The translations under genes were made by a program, and so were the position numbers. A stretch of 64,000 nt of DNA from the NCBI GenBank assembly GCA_021234155.1, contig JAJEKV010000049.1:1333487-1397486 (forward strand), read 5' to 3'. This document shows, piece after piece, positions 36,300 through 46,983 of this stretch. Position 1 is the stretch's first letter, and every line of letters starts with the position of its first letter. Source of the stretch: Isoetes taiwanensis (Eukaryota; Streptophyta; Lycopodiopsida; Isoetales; Isoetaceae). The notes below the pieces were generated by a model. It was not told the origin of the DNA and searched no databases. It saw only the letters and a program-made list of their open reading frames with translations.

Positions 36300-38600
36300 A
36301 CATATGTTGCTTATAACGTTTGACTTTTTCTTTTCCAATGCTTTAAAGGGTAAAATTGCTTACAAGTTGCTACACTTTGCAAGCAAAACGAGTAAGGTGA
36401 ATCTTTTTTTAAGTTGTTAGGCAATCTTAGTAAGAAATGTTTGATTGTCAGTCTTACCACTTTGCTACCTTTCATTTTTGTTTATTAAAAATTTTATGCT
36501 TATTTGCAACTAATGAAGGTAATATGAATCAAAGCAATACTCAATTCTTAAGGATCTGCCAAATGATATTATTGCAAGAACTGGATAACCTAGTGGATCG
36601 TCATTTGACAGTCGTGAAGGTAAGGTTTACTTTCTTCAATCTGTAACTCTTGTTCTCTTCTAAAATAACGAATGTAGCTGAAGAATTGGTACAACTTTTG
36701 ATACATTAGCTGATTATGCATGCTAGAAATTTGGCTTTTCAAAGCCTAGACATGGCTCTATTACATATTTTAGTCCTCATTTAACTTCCATTGCATGCGA
36801 TGTTTTCCATGAAAGCTAAGGAGGAGATTTCGATTGGTGCTATCACTTTCCATTCTTTTTAATACAGACCAAAGTGGTTACACATGGTTCATTTATTTTT
36901 GTACACGCACCTTTTTCTCTAACTGCAATTACAATTGCAAAATAGGCTTTCACTAACAACAAGGTCTGATAATGCACAGTTTAAAGATTCTTTTGCACAG
37001 GCCAATCACAGAAGCATTTGCACGATTATTGATACTTGCTTCTGCTAAGGGAGAAGTTCAAGCGAGAGTGAAAAAAGGTAAAACTACTCAACTTGTTTCT
37101 ATAAATTTGTATGTAAATCCAGCATTTGAATCCTCTGCAAAACACATAGCTACTTTGGCATCCTATTTTGGCCTGGCAAACAAGCACATGGACGAGTAGA
37201 GTTCTTCTATATATTTTATCTGTAGGTTTTCTGCTTCTGTAAGAAATTTAGTGAATGGCTACAGTTTTATGAACAAATCAAGAGCTTGAAAGATGTGTGG
37301 TTGAAGTTGAAGTCCTGAAGATTGTATTTGTGATGGTTTTCCTTTTTACATCACTTATTTTTTCTATTTGACATCTAAAAGAATGTTGGTGCTTCTATTT
37401 ACTGTGGTGTTGGCATATGTCTGTGGGCTGTGCTATTGGGCTGTGGTATTTAAGTAGATGGCTTCCTATTAATGAAGACATGAATGTTGTTCAACTAAGC
37501 CTTTTGGGAATAGAAAGGTGCAAAAGCCTTGTTGCACATCTTGAATGAGGTTTTTCTCCTGCATTAAGATCGTAAGATGCATGAGAAAATAACTAATGAT
37601 ATCTATTGGTTATATAGTTTGTTGGCCTATTTCACACCTTCAAAATTTGACATTGGATCCTAAAAATGCAGCACGTATTTTACAGCTTTGTTTATATTTC
37701 TCTCCATTCGTTTCGATGACGCACATTGTCAAATTGGAAGTATTGCAAATGTCAGGTTATTAGCAACTGCAAAGCAAATATTGAAGTAGATGCCAGGCTT
37801 TCATGAGATGAGAACATTGTAGAAGGGATAAACATTAGATGAGAACATTGTAGATGATTGATGATGCCTTTTTGTTGAGGCCAACATGACCATGCATTTA
37901 TATTTGTGGATGCAATATAGTTGTCTTTCTAAAAAAGGTACCATTAAAAGTTGCAATGCACTCAATATTGCAATCAATTAAATGCTGCATGCACGGATGT
38001 TTGGAATTTTTTTGGAGCGTTTATTTATATAGGAAAAATAAAGTGTTTATCGTTTAAAGTTCATGACCCCATAATATAGTTCTAAACTTTGGCATATGCT
38101 AATGTAATTGTGTTTCTAACAATTCTAGGAATTTGCAATGGGACATAGCTAAGTATATGTAGGTTGGAAAGTAGAGTTATAGATACTAGAGGAAGTCAGA
38201 TCATTAGAGGCCTTATAGTCCTAATAAATACTACATTGAAGTGTGCAAGCTGTCTTACATTAAGTGTCCATGTAAACACATACACTAACTTATGCGCGGC
38301 AATGCCGGTCACACATTTACTAATTCATTTCTAGATAATGTATTGGCAACTATACATTTTTTGCATTTTAATGCAGCATTTTGCAAATCATGTATTCCTT
38401 GTATTTTTTAACCTCATACTTAAATTTGATTTGTACAAAAATCATAGGTCAACCATACAGTATTTTGGCAACTCGATCAGGTTTTCTAGGTATTTTTTAG
38501 ATGTTTAGTATCTTGAAATTCGGGTTTCCAAATCAATGGCTTAGATTTCAATTTAACGAGCATATCCATAATGGCGTAGGATCATTTTACCATGGATTGG
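36300..38600. other. Intergenic with two weak exon-like segments
   Basis: Plus-strand segments near 36530-36619 (LRICQMILLQELDNLVDRHLTVVK before a GTAAGG donor) and 37001-37068 (PITEAFARLLILASAKGEVQARVKK between TTTTGCACAG and GTAAAAC) look coding. Their phases do not match, so a gene cannot be asserted. The rest is AT-rich. Confidence 0.3.
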
Positions 38601-38606
38601 GGGAGC

Positions 38607-38847
38607 GTGGAGGTGTGATCCTGGAGGACGAGATCCCTAGGAGGTGTGATCTCGGAGGATACTGCACAGTTACTGTGCAAAACTACCGCCCCTTATAAGG
38701 AAAATCAGAGCCTTTTTGCAGTGGAGGTGTGATCCTGGAGGACGAGATCCCTAGGAGATGTGATCTCGGAGGATAGAATCCCACCTTACTGCACAGTTAC
38801 TGCGCAAAACTACCGCCCCTTATAAGGAAAATCAGAGCTTTTTTGCA
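38607..38847 (+). repeat. Tandem duplication (~114/127 bp) with TATA/CArG-like box in each copy
   Basis: Two copies, 38607-38720 and 38721-38847, begin GTGGAGGTGTGATCCTGGAG and end AATCAGAGC(C/T)TTTTTGCA. Copy 2 has an extra 13 bases. Each contains the near-palindrome TGCACAGTTACTG(T/C)GCA and the sequence CCTTATAAGG (38691-38700 and 38818-38827). That sequence fits both a TATA-type core and the MADS-box CArG consensus. The sequence after copy 2 changes to CT-rich leader-like DNA, so this could be a promoter, perhaps of an old LTR. Confidence 0.6.
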
Positions 38848-38859
38848 GTTCATTTTTCT

Positions 38860-40050
38860 CCCTCGATTCTCCACCGAATCGGATGGGATAACTTCGGGCA
38901 TGGTCGGAATGGGCCTGAAAAGAGCATTAGGTAGGAGCCAAGAAGGAATTGTAGCGAGCGCCGCTGCTATCAGAGATCAACCATGGGACCAAAAATTGGC
39001 CCTAAACTGTGCAGTTAACGGCGGGACCCGGAGGAGGGGATCTCATGTGGGGATCCCGGAGGACTGAGTCCAATCCAGCGTAAGATTATTTCACGCTCCT
39101 CTCGGATCCTCGACCAGCAATTGCTTGATACATGTAAACTAAAAGCCAATGGAATAAAATCTTTCTGATCCATGTAGTACAAATTGGTAAGGCACATTTA
39201 ATCAATCAGAAAAAAAGCAGAGGATATCATGAAGAGCGATAATGTGCCCGAAATCAGAAAGGGTATATTTATACCCTATGATTTATGAAGGTTTTTTAGC
39301 GTATTCATATTTGAATACGTATAATGCTGACGCTGGCATGCTGGATTCGAAATAGAAGCATATTTTGTTTCGTTTTCCTAGGGTTTAAGGATGTTGTAGT
39401 TCGGATTGCGCTCAAATTTGTTCTATTCTCGACATGTGCAAGTTTTGGAAGCAAATGGCTACTAGAAGCCATGGCTCTAGCTTCAGCTTCAACCTATTCT
39501 TGAGTTTTTTATGACAACGGCCAGGCTTCTGCTGGAAGCCACGGTCTACAGGGCATAGCGGCCATAGGGGTGTGTGAGTCTGCAAGATAAAAATCAGATG
39601 CTTATCAGGTTATGAATGAAGGTCTGATACAAGATCATCTTTCACAAAGGGAAAAATCATCCACAAAAACCACAAAGGGAAACCTGGTTTGTGACGAATC
39701 TGAGAAGATAAATATTTTTTCCCTCTATTCTTCGAGACCAGTCGCCTCTATTCTTCGTGGTGTTTTTGGAAATGGCAGGTTGCTCTTGTAGGCCACAACT
39801 ATGGCGGACTTCTTTAATGCATGTTGGTAAAATAAACGCATAATGAACGAGTTATTTGTTGGAAAGTCAGAGAAAAGCTTGTTGCAAAACTTCAAAGGCT
39901 AGTTCATCAGGTAAGCCAAGGGCATAGGATTCTTGTTGGGGTTTGATTCCCCAAGCCCTGGTCTGTTGCAAGTCTGAGCTGTATCAGGGATCCGAAATTG
40001 ACTTACATAAGAACCATTGGTTTTATTTTTTAGGTGCCACCTTAGAAATT
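38860..40050. other. Non-coding, no gene recognised
   Basis: Short frames only. It may include the continuation of the element carrying the duplicated promoter-like repeat; no boundary was found. Confidence 0.35.
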
Positions 40051-40075
40051 GGGTCAAACAGAGGCTGTTTGACCC
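40051..40075. repeat. Perfect 11-bp hairpin
   Basis: GGGTCAAACAG, a 3-base loop AGG, then CTGTTTGACCC. It resembles a foldback end or intrinsic hairpin; no function is assignable. Confidence 0.75.
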
Positions 40076-40324
40076 ATCAAAATTTGGAAGGGATGGCCCA
40101 GAAAGCTCCCCATGAAATAATATTTGGCATATGCCTCAATCCAATGGCCGAAAAAACTTGAGAGACACCCCAAACGATAATGTCTGACTTCATGCCACAT
40201 ATGGCTAAATCTCCTTTTATGGCTATATTGGCTATTGGCCGAGAGCATATTCCGTATAAGGGAAAGACCTTATGCTTGCAATTCTGGGCTGGCAAGCGTG
40301 CCGGCAGCTTAGAAGACATCCAGG

Positions 40325-40510
40325 CGGGTAAGAATAGTAGAATCCTAAGTAAGAACAGCAGAATCAGGGTAAAAAGCAGCAAAATGCAGGTAAAAATACA
40401 GATCGGCCGAGTAAAAAGGCAGATCCGTCGAGTAAAAGCGTAGAAGAGTCCGTTGAAGAATTTCAATGACATTCTTTAAAAGAAGCATCGCCACATGGTG
40501 CATTGTGGTT
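40325..40510. repeat. Minisatellite related to the 18.6-kb array
   Basis: Degenerate units of the type GGTAAAAAGCAGAATG / GAGTAAAAAGGCAGATC fill 40325-40445. ACATTCTTTAAAAGAAGCATCGCCACATGG follows, and the 18.6-kb element has ACATTCATTAAAAGAAAAGGTGCCACGTG in the same relative place. The shared order of array and flank suggests a common parent element. Confidence 0.6.
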
Positions 40511-40551
40511 GGCTTCGTGGCCTTGATGTCTTTTAAGCTGCCTTTACGGGA

Positions 40552-40645
40552 TATTTTTAGACCCAAACATTAATCATGTGTAGCACTCGCAACTACACAT
40601 GATATTGCTGAGTGCTACACAGAATAGTGTTTGGGTCTAAAAATA
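40552..40645. repeat. 94-bp foldback with nested inverted repeats
   Basis: TATTTTTAGACCCAAACA (40552-40569) is exactly inverted at 40628-40645. Inside, CATGTGTAG pairs with CTACACATG and TGTAGCACTC with GAGTGCTACA. It directly abuts the Harbinger-type element that starts at 40647, and its last TA overlaps that element's TAA target site. Confidence 0.8.
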
Positions 40646-40646
40646 A

Positions 40647-41625
40647 GGCCCTTTTTCCACAGCAGTCGTATTTTATGCCTGTCACATTTTTATAAGACAC
40701 CGTTTTAAGCTCCACATCACCTCCACGTCATAATAAGACACGCCCTAAAAAAATCACTTTTCCATTGCTAAAATATAAGACATGTCATATGAATATGAGA
40801 CGTGTCTTATATTTGAGCTTTTCCACATGCTCGTGTCTGCCTTCCCCTTGGATTTTGAAGATGAATCGCAGTATCAACAGCAGTCTAACTTATTTTGGTA
40901 AACCGTCATCTAACAGCAGTCATCAGCTTGGATAAGATCGTCTTCAGCTTTCTTATGTGCAGCAGAGCTCAAAACTTGAATCAGATTATCAAGGAATTGG
41001 TACAAAAAGCTTATCCGATTTCCATGCTGCAATTCCTCTGTGTGGTCAACAATATAATCAAGTAAGAATTCGGCCAGACTTCGGCCCTTTTGTTCTGTGA
41101 CTTGCTCAAATCTTACTTCCGGAGGCCATATTCTGCTTCTTCTGCAATTTCGTGACCTGGGCAACAACAATATCTCTGGGCCTCTGGGATCTTCTCTGCG
41201 CAAGAAAGCTGCCCTTTGTGCCAAAACGGAGGCCCGCCTCTGCAATCTCAGGGCGTCTGCAATTTCTTGACAAATCCGGCGTTTCAGGGCGTCTGCAATT
41301 TCTTGACAAATCCGGCGTTTCAGGTCCTCTGCAATCTCAGGGCGTTTCATGCTGTGGCACAAATCCGGCGATAAACATCCTCGTGGCGTACCTTTTCTAA
41401 GACATCCTAAAACTGCGGCCAGAAAGCCCTGGGATTGGCCATGTTTGCCTGTCGCATTTTGTGGCGGGGGTTTCCCCCGGAAGAAAATGTGACACCATGA
41501 TTGTACGGACTTGAAATGCGACACGTCTTAAAAGTTACCATGGAAAAGCCATGGTGTCTTATATGCTGATGTGGCCCAATCCTAGTTCAATGATTTTAAG
41601 ACAGAAGGGCCGTGGAAAAAGGGCC
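40647..41625. mobile_element. Non-autonomous PIF/Harbinger-type DNA transposon (979 bp)
   Basis: The ends GGCCCTTTTTCCACAG (left) and CCGTGGAAAAAGGGCC (right) are inverted repeats with one mismatch, and TAA flanks both sides (40644-40646 and 41626-41628). GG...CC termini with a 3-bp TAA/TWA duplication are diagnostic of PIF/Harbinger. The sub-termini carry several (A/T)TAAGACA(C/T)G phrases in inverted orientation. A 204-codon minus-strand frame (40910-41524) has no DDE transposase motif; part of it is a 36-bp tandem repeat (41230-41345) giving KRRICQEIADAL repeats. I regard it as a non-autonomous element. Confidence 0.82.
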
Positions 41626-41918
41626 TAACACACCCGTGTTCGAGAGTTTTTCGCGCTTATCTTACACTTGGCAGTTTTACGACGATAGCTTTGCGTTCAA
41701 GTATTTGAAAAGTTGAAGACTGTTAGGTCATGCGTTCGCTTATAACCCAATACGACCTGTTGAAGATCCATACTCGGATTTTAGATCTAGAATTGTGGTA
41801 AATAGATTTCTATTGTTTCTGTATTCCTTTCGTCATTGTAGTTCATTTTATTTCTTAGGAAGCTAGGTGATCCGGGTCTTTGTTCCTTTTCCAGAGCTCG
41901 AAATAGCTAAACGTTAAA

Positions 41919-43974
41919 ATGGAATCTGGAGCAGACCAATCAATGGCTTTGGCCTCTACTTCTAAGGTGGTTTTAGGATGTTTATCATTCCTTGTGTTTT
42001 GGGTCATGGCAGTTTTTCCAAAATTGCCCTTTTTGCCAATCGGAAGAACTGCAGGTTCCTTGTTGGGGGCAGTCCTCATGGTAGTTTCCCAACTCCTTTC
42101 TCCCAATGACGCCTTTAAAGCTGTGGATCTTCCCATTTTAGGACTTCTTTTTGGTACAATGGTTTTGGGTGTTTACTTAGAAAGAGCAGACTTGTTCAAG
42201 TACTTGTGTGTAATTCTTTCTTGGAAAAAGAGAGGCCCTAAAGACCTTTTATGCCGTGTTTGTGTCCTCTCTGCCATTTCTAGTGCTCTTTTTACCAATG
42301 ATACTACTTGTGTAGTATTTACTCCCTTCATTCTTAAATTATGCAAAGAAAATAATCTTCCTACTGGACTATTCCTCATTGCTCTTGCAACTAGTTCAAA
42401 CATTGGTTCCTCAGCTACTCCTATTGGGAATCCTCAGAATCTGGTAATTGCTGTTAACAGCAAAATTTCGTTTGGGACATTCCTCATTGGGGTGTTGCCA
42501 GCCATGATTTTGGGAATTATAATAAACATTTTCCTTCTAATGTGCTATTGGAAATGCATCACTGCAGGTTCAAAGAAAAACAGTCTGGAAAATGGAACTG
42601 TTTCAGATATTACGGATATGGCCACGGGTTCCATTTGTGAACCTCCATTACCTGGTAATTGTCAGTCAAAGTGCTGGGAATTTCCTTTTGGAGTTGTGAA
42701 AGTGTGAACATTTAAAAATGTCTGCCCTTATTTTGTGAAAATGTTGCCCTGCAGGCTCAAGTGTGGAGTGTATCGAAAGTCAATGCTCTTCAAATGGCAA
42801 AGGTGTTATTATGAGCTTCAAAGGGCAACTTTTGGAATCTGGTATGCCCCATGGAGTTTCATTTTGGGATTTTGCCGTATCATCTTGGTTTTGATACAAT
42901 ATGTTATTGAAATTTTCTCATGCAGGTAATAACATGGATAAGGTGACCATTCATGATTCCAAAGATATGGTAAAGGATATGGCAATTTTGAATGCTGACA
43001 AGTTACAAAACCCTTCTGGGGTACATGAAGATGTTAGACATTCAATTGTTGATATAAGTGATCTTCTTGGACTCGAGACAAGAGGCTCCTTCTCAGGACA
43101 GCGCTCATTTTGCTCATTAGACAGACCTCTCTCTCCATGTCGAGTTGCAATAGATGCCGGTGTGGTGACTGTAGTAACTTGTGGAAAAATCGTAAGGAAA
43201 TTTCAAAAGGTTGCTGTTTATGTTGTGGCAGTAGGTATGTTGGCTGCTTTCCTTTATGGCCTGGACCTTGCTTGGACAGCACTTACTGCAGCGGTTGCGC
43301 TGATGGCAATTGGATTTACCGATGCTGGACCCAGCCTTGATCAGGTAAATAGAGTTTTGGTTCATTCATTATGCATAGACAGTTTCGCTTCATTCATGAG
43401 TGAACTTAATTAGTTAAGAAGTTGTGTGACCTCTTTTGCAGGTGTCATATTCGCTCCTTGTGTTTTTCTCTGGCATGTTTATTGCCGTGGAAGGATTCAA
43501 TAAAACTGGAGTGCCTGGATTGTCTTGGGGCTGGGTTAAAAATTATGTTGCTACCGACTCAGTTGGTGGAATTGCCGTTCTTTCTGTTGTTGTTGCTGCC
43601 CTTTCAAACATTGTTTCCAATGTGCCAACAGGTAAATAATTATTTATTTTTATTATTTGATCCTGGCCTTGGTTAGCTTAATTATTACCAGTTCTAAATT
43701 CCCATTTGGTATGGCAGTTCTATTGCTTGGTATGCGTGTTGCAGCGATAGCAAAAGGCTCAGATGTTACGAAAGCATGGCTGATATTGGCCTGGGTCAGC
43801 ACCGTTGCAGGAAACTTGACAATGTTTGGGTCTGCAGCTAACTTAATTGTTAGTGAGCAAGCAAAGAGGTCAAAAGACAATTCGCATAACTTCTCTATCT
43901 TGAGCCATCTAAGATTTGGTGTTGTTTCAACTCTGGTCATCATTCCTGCAGGACTTCCTCTTATAACCAAATAA
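41919..43974 (+). CDS. Lsi2-like silicon/arsenite efflux transporter (ArsB/NhaD ion-transporter superfamily)
   Basis: Five exons, 41919-42654, 42755-42841, 42926-43344, 43442-43631 and 43718-43974, join in frame with GT..AG introns to 562 residues. The protein is a multi-pass membrane carrier. Rice Lsi2, its best-known relative, exports silicic acid and arsenite with proton exchange at the plasma membrane. Conserved blocks are [99 protein letters not shown] and [25 protein letters not shown] near the C-terminus. Residues about 225-375 form a long hydrophilic loop, encoded partly by exons 2 and 3, longer than I recall for rice Lsi2. The start has a short soluble N-terminus. No disabling change was seen. 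Family is secure; silicon as the substrate is inferred. Confidence 0.92.
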
Positions 43975-44755
43975 GTTGAGAGGAAAGCATGGTCCCTCCC
44001 TGCTTTACCAAATAGGTTGGCAGGAAAGAAGGGTACCCTACAACACAAATGTGTTGCAGATTGTCTTATATATGACTTCTTTAAAGACAGATGACTGGGG
44101 ATTCTATATACCACAAGCTTTTGGACCTTCTTGTTGCTGTTGTGCCTGTTTATGTAAGTAGTGATGAATGAGAGCTTAAATGTTTTACACTTTGCTGTTG
44201 CTTCTGATTATCAATTCTGAGATGACAACCATAAGTATAGAACCTACACTATGCAAACCATTCTCTAATTATATAGATTGTAATACTACAGAAGCTTAAG
44301 AATGATTGAAGGAATAGCTCACATTCTTTAAAATCAAGTATTAATCATTTGATTAACAGTCTTCGATGAGACTTTTGCTTATATTGATGAAGAAACACAA
44401 TGTTCTGGTAGGGGCGCCAGATTTGAAATATTATGTTGAGATTGCTGCTCCCAATTGGAAAATGCCCCTTGATATTTCAACGATTTAAGCGATGTCCATA
44501 AAAACTCAAAGAAAGCATGAACTCACAATTTTTTTTTTGGCGATAACCAAGGGCAGCTGTGAACATTTTTCTTTACGAACTTGCTGGTTTGAATTCTGAC
44601 GATGCAGACGACGCAAATTATATTGAAGATTCTCTCAAGATTCTCAGATTCTTTATGATTTCTTCAACATCCTTGTTAATTCAATAAGATTGCATCAAAA
44701 TTCCTCAAGATTTTGAAAGATACTTTTTATTTCTCAAAATTCTTGAGTTCCTCTT
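43975..44755. other. 3' flank of the transporter gene
   Basis: Likely 3' UTR followed by AT-rich DNA. From about 44620 the phrase AAGATTCT and variants recur, giving a low-complexity stretch that resumes after the LINE fragment. Confidence 0.4.
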
Positions 44756-44756
44756 A

Positions 44757-45041
44757 TTGAATAGGGCGTCCGTCGGCTTGTTGGGGTTATACCTCCAGGA
44801 GGTTATAAATACACGAACTCAGTTGTGTTCTCCGGGACAGTACTGAATTGTCCTATATAATTGTACAATGTACCATCATACTTATTATTGCTAAGGTTTT
44901 TCCCTCGAAAACCTTTTGGGGCGTGGATTTTTTAATCCTGACAGTAATACGCTTGCTGCTCTCTTTTTGTTTGTATCCCATAGGTCAATTGGTCTCCGTG
45001 GACGATAAAAAAATCTATTCTATTCTATTCTATTCTAATTC
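44757..45041 (+). mobile_element. LINE 3'-end fragment with (TTCTA)n tail
   Basis: TTGTTGGGGTTATACCTCCAGGAGGTTATA through GGTCTCCGTGGACGATAAAA and (TTCTA)4 matches, in opposite orientation, the last ~285 bp of the LINE at 27.1 kb. It includes the hairpin with GGTTTTTCCCTCGAAAACC. It interrupts an AAGATTCT-rich low-complexity region. Confidence 0.88.
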
Positions 45042-45053
45042 TTCAAGATTCTA

Positions 45054-45400
45054 TTGGATTCTATCAATATTCTCTTATATTATCTAAAATTCCCTTAGAT
45101 ACCCTCGGCATTCCCGGACTTCCTTGTGCATGGGATTCCATCAATATTCTCTTAGATTGTCTAAAATTTTCTTAGATACCGATAACATTCCCTGACTTCC
45201 TTATGCATGGGACCACTTTTTCGAAAGCTCCCAATGACTTGGCATTTGGCTCTATCAGGTGTTCAAAGTCCCATAAGATTTTCTTAGATTCCATCATTTT
45301 GATTATGTTCCTCAAGATTTTCTAAGATTCTCCAATATTTTTGTGAAGATTTTTTGAAATCCCTAAGTTTCCATGAAGATTCCTCAGCCTCCATCTTCAA
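45054..45400. repeat. Low-complexity AAGATTCT-type region with ~74-bp tandem duplication
   Basis: CATCAATATTCTCTTA..TTGTCTAAAATT..CTTAGATACC..CATTCCC..GACTTCCTT(G/A)TGCATGGGA appears twice (about 45063-45135 and 45137-45212). Looser AAGATTTTCTTAGATTCC phrases follow. Confidence 0.6.
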
Positions 45401-45409
45401 ATTCCCTGA

Positions 45410-46980
45410 GAACATACATAAGCTTCCTTTATTTTCTGTGAGATTCTCTTGAACTCGATGGCGTGATCATCCACTATGATGGGTTGATGTCAAACCACTA
45501 CTCTATCGGAAGGTGTGGATGAGCTGAGTCCAATGACGCCGTTCCAATCACTTCTGATAGTATATATAGGGAAAAAGGAGGCCTGTCATCCCTTTCACAA
45601 GAATGATGGTTTTGTTCATGCTGAATAGAACCATTGCATTCTTGAAAAAGGTACTATGCACAAAACATCAACATTTGACCATAAGAGAAACCTACCTCAA
45701 ACTAAACCAAAATTTGAAGGTACGAGGGACTGCGAAGAATATAGGTGATAAATGGAAATAACTTATGAAACTAGGATAAAAAGGATAAAGTATAAGCAGT
45801 CGAGCCAAAGGAGCAATAGGGTAATGGGGCAAAATAGGGCAAAGAATTGTAAAGAACAAAGGACTAAAAAAAGGAGGTAACAAAATGCAAATTGAATGTA
45901 TTAGCAACTAGAAGCAACTAGGAATATGGCAAAAAAGGGGTATGAAAGACAAGCAATTATGCCAAACCATGAATAAATAGAGAAAAGAAGCATGAGGCCC
46001 AAAGAACCAATGCCACACATGTACTTAAACCTATTTTTGCATGTTAGAACATATAAAAATATCAAATGATAAAGCATCTTTAATGTCTTATTTCGTGTGA
46101 ACTCATCACCTAATGGTTTACTTTAAGGAATCAATTTGTTGCATTATGTTTAACTATACAAGTCCCAAATAGCTTTAATGTGTTTGGCTCAAGAGCTTGA
46201 GCTTATTGTCTCATATGTTACTTGCATTAGACAAATGTCATTAGAGATATCTTCCTAGAATGATGCACTTGGAATTTGGTCTAATGATTTAATGTCTTAA
46301 CATGTGCTGTTAAGCAGATAACCACATTCATTTATATATATTGTCATATGTATTTGAAGCACACGCTACAGCTATGTGTTCTATTACGTCATTGCATTTA
46401 ACCTGCCACTTATCTTGCACGTAGAAGGGGCAATGGTTTGGCTAGTGTATTAGCAAACGTCAAAGTACTAGGTTTGTTGTGCTGCTCCAATCTACTGTAC
46501 TAAAAAACTCATCCATTGTGCATTACTTTTTTATTTACCTACTATATGGATTACAAGACCATGGCAGAGGCAGACACTGATGGTTCAATCAGCCGGATTT
46601 CAAATGAAAACAACTGTTCACCTTGGTGCACCTAGATGGAACCACCCATCGGCCCATTGTCACAAGCTCTCAAAAGATTTTTGAGGAATAGGAGATCGGT
46701 CTACACAACCATGGCAGCCCATAAGAGTATGTAACACAGTTCGTGGAAGTATGCACATGCAAAAGCAGCCAAATCATGAAAGACGATGACTTCAATTACT
46801 ATGAGGAGACAACCATATTCATGATGAATGCTCATGTTTCAATGCAGTAGTCATTGGATGCTTGTGGCTTTTATATGGAACGAGGACTTTCTCCAACGAG
46901 GTGGCAGTAAGACTTTGAAAATTTAAAATGGAAAATGCAACGGTAAAAACAGGATGGTAATATACCTTTAGGCAGTATAG
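45410..46980. other. Intergenic, no gene recognised
   Basis: Only short frames are present; 45700-45960 is A/G-rich. No motif was assignable. Confidence 0.35.
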
Positions 46981-46983
46981 CGC

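Noticed and set aside
35777-37199. A small spliced gene on the plus strand
   Set aside because: Individual segments look exon-like but the phases do not join and no family was recognised.
40910-41524. 204-codon ORF inside the Harbinger-type element as a transposase
   Set aside because: No DDE triad, Myb-like domain or other transposase motif; part of it is a 36-bp tandem repeat.
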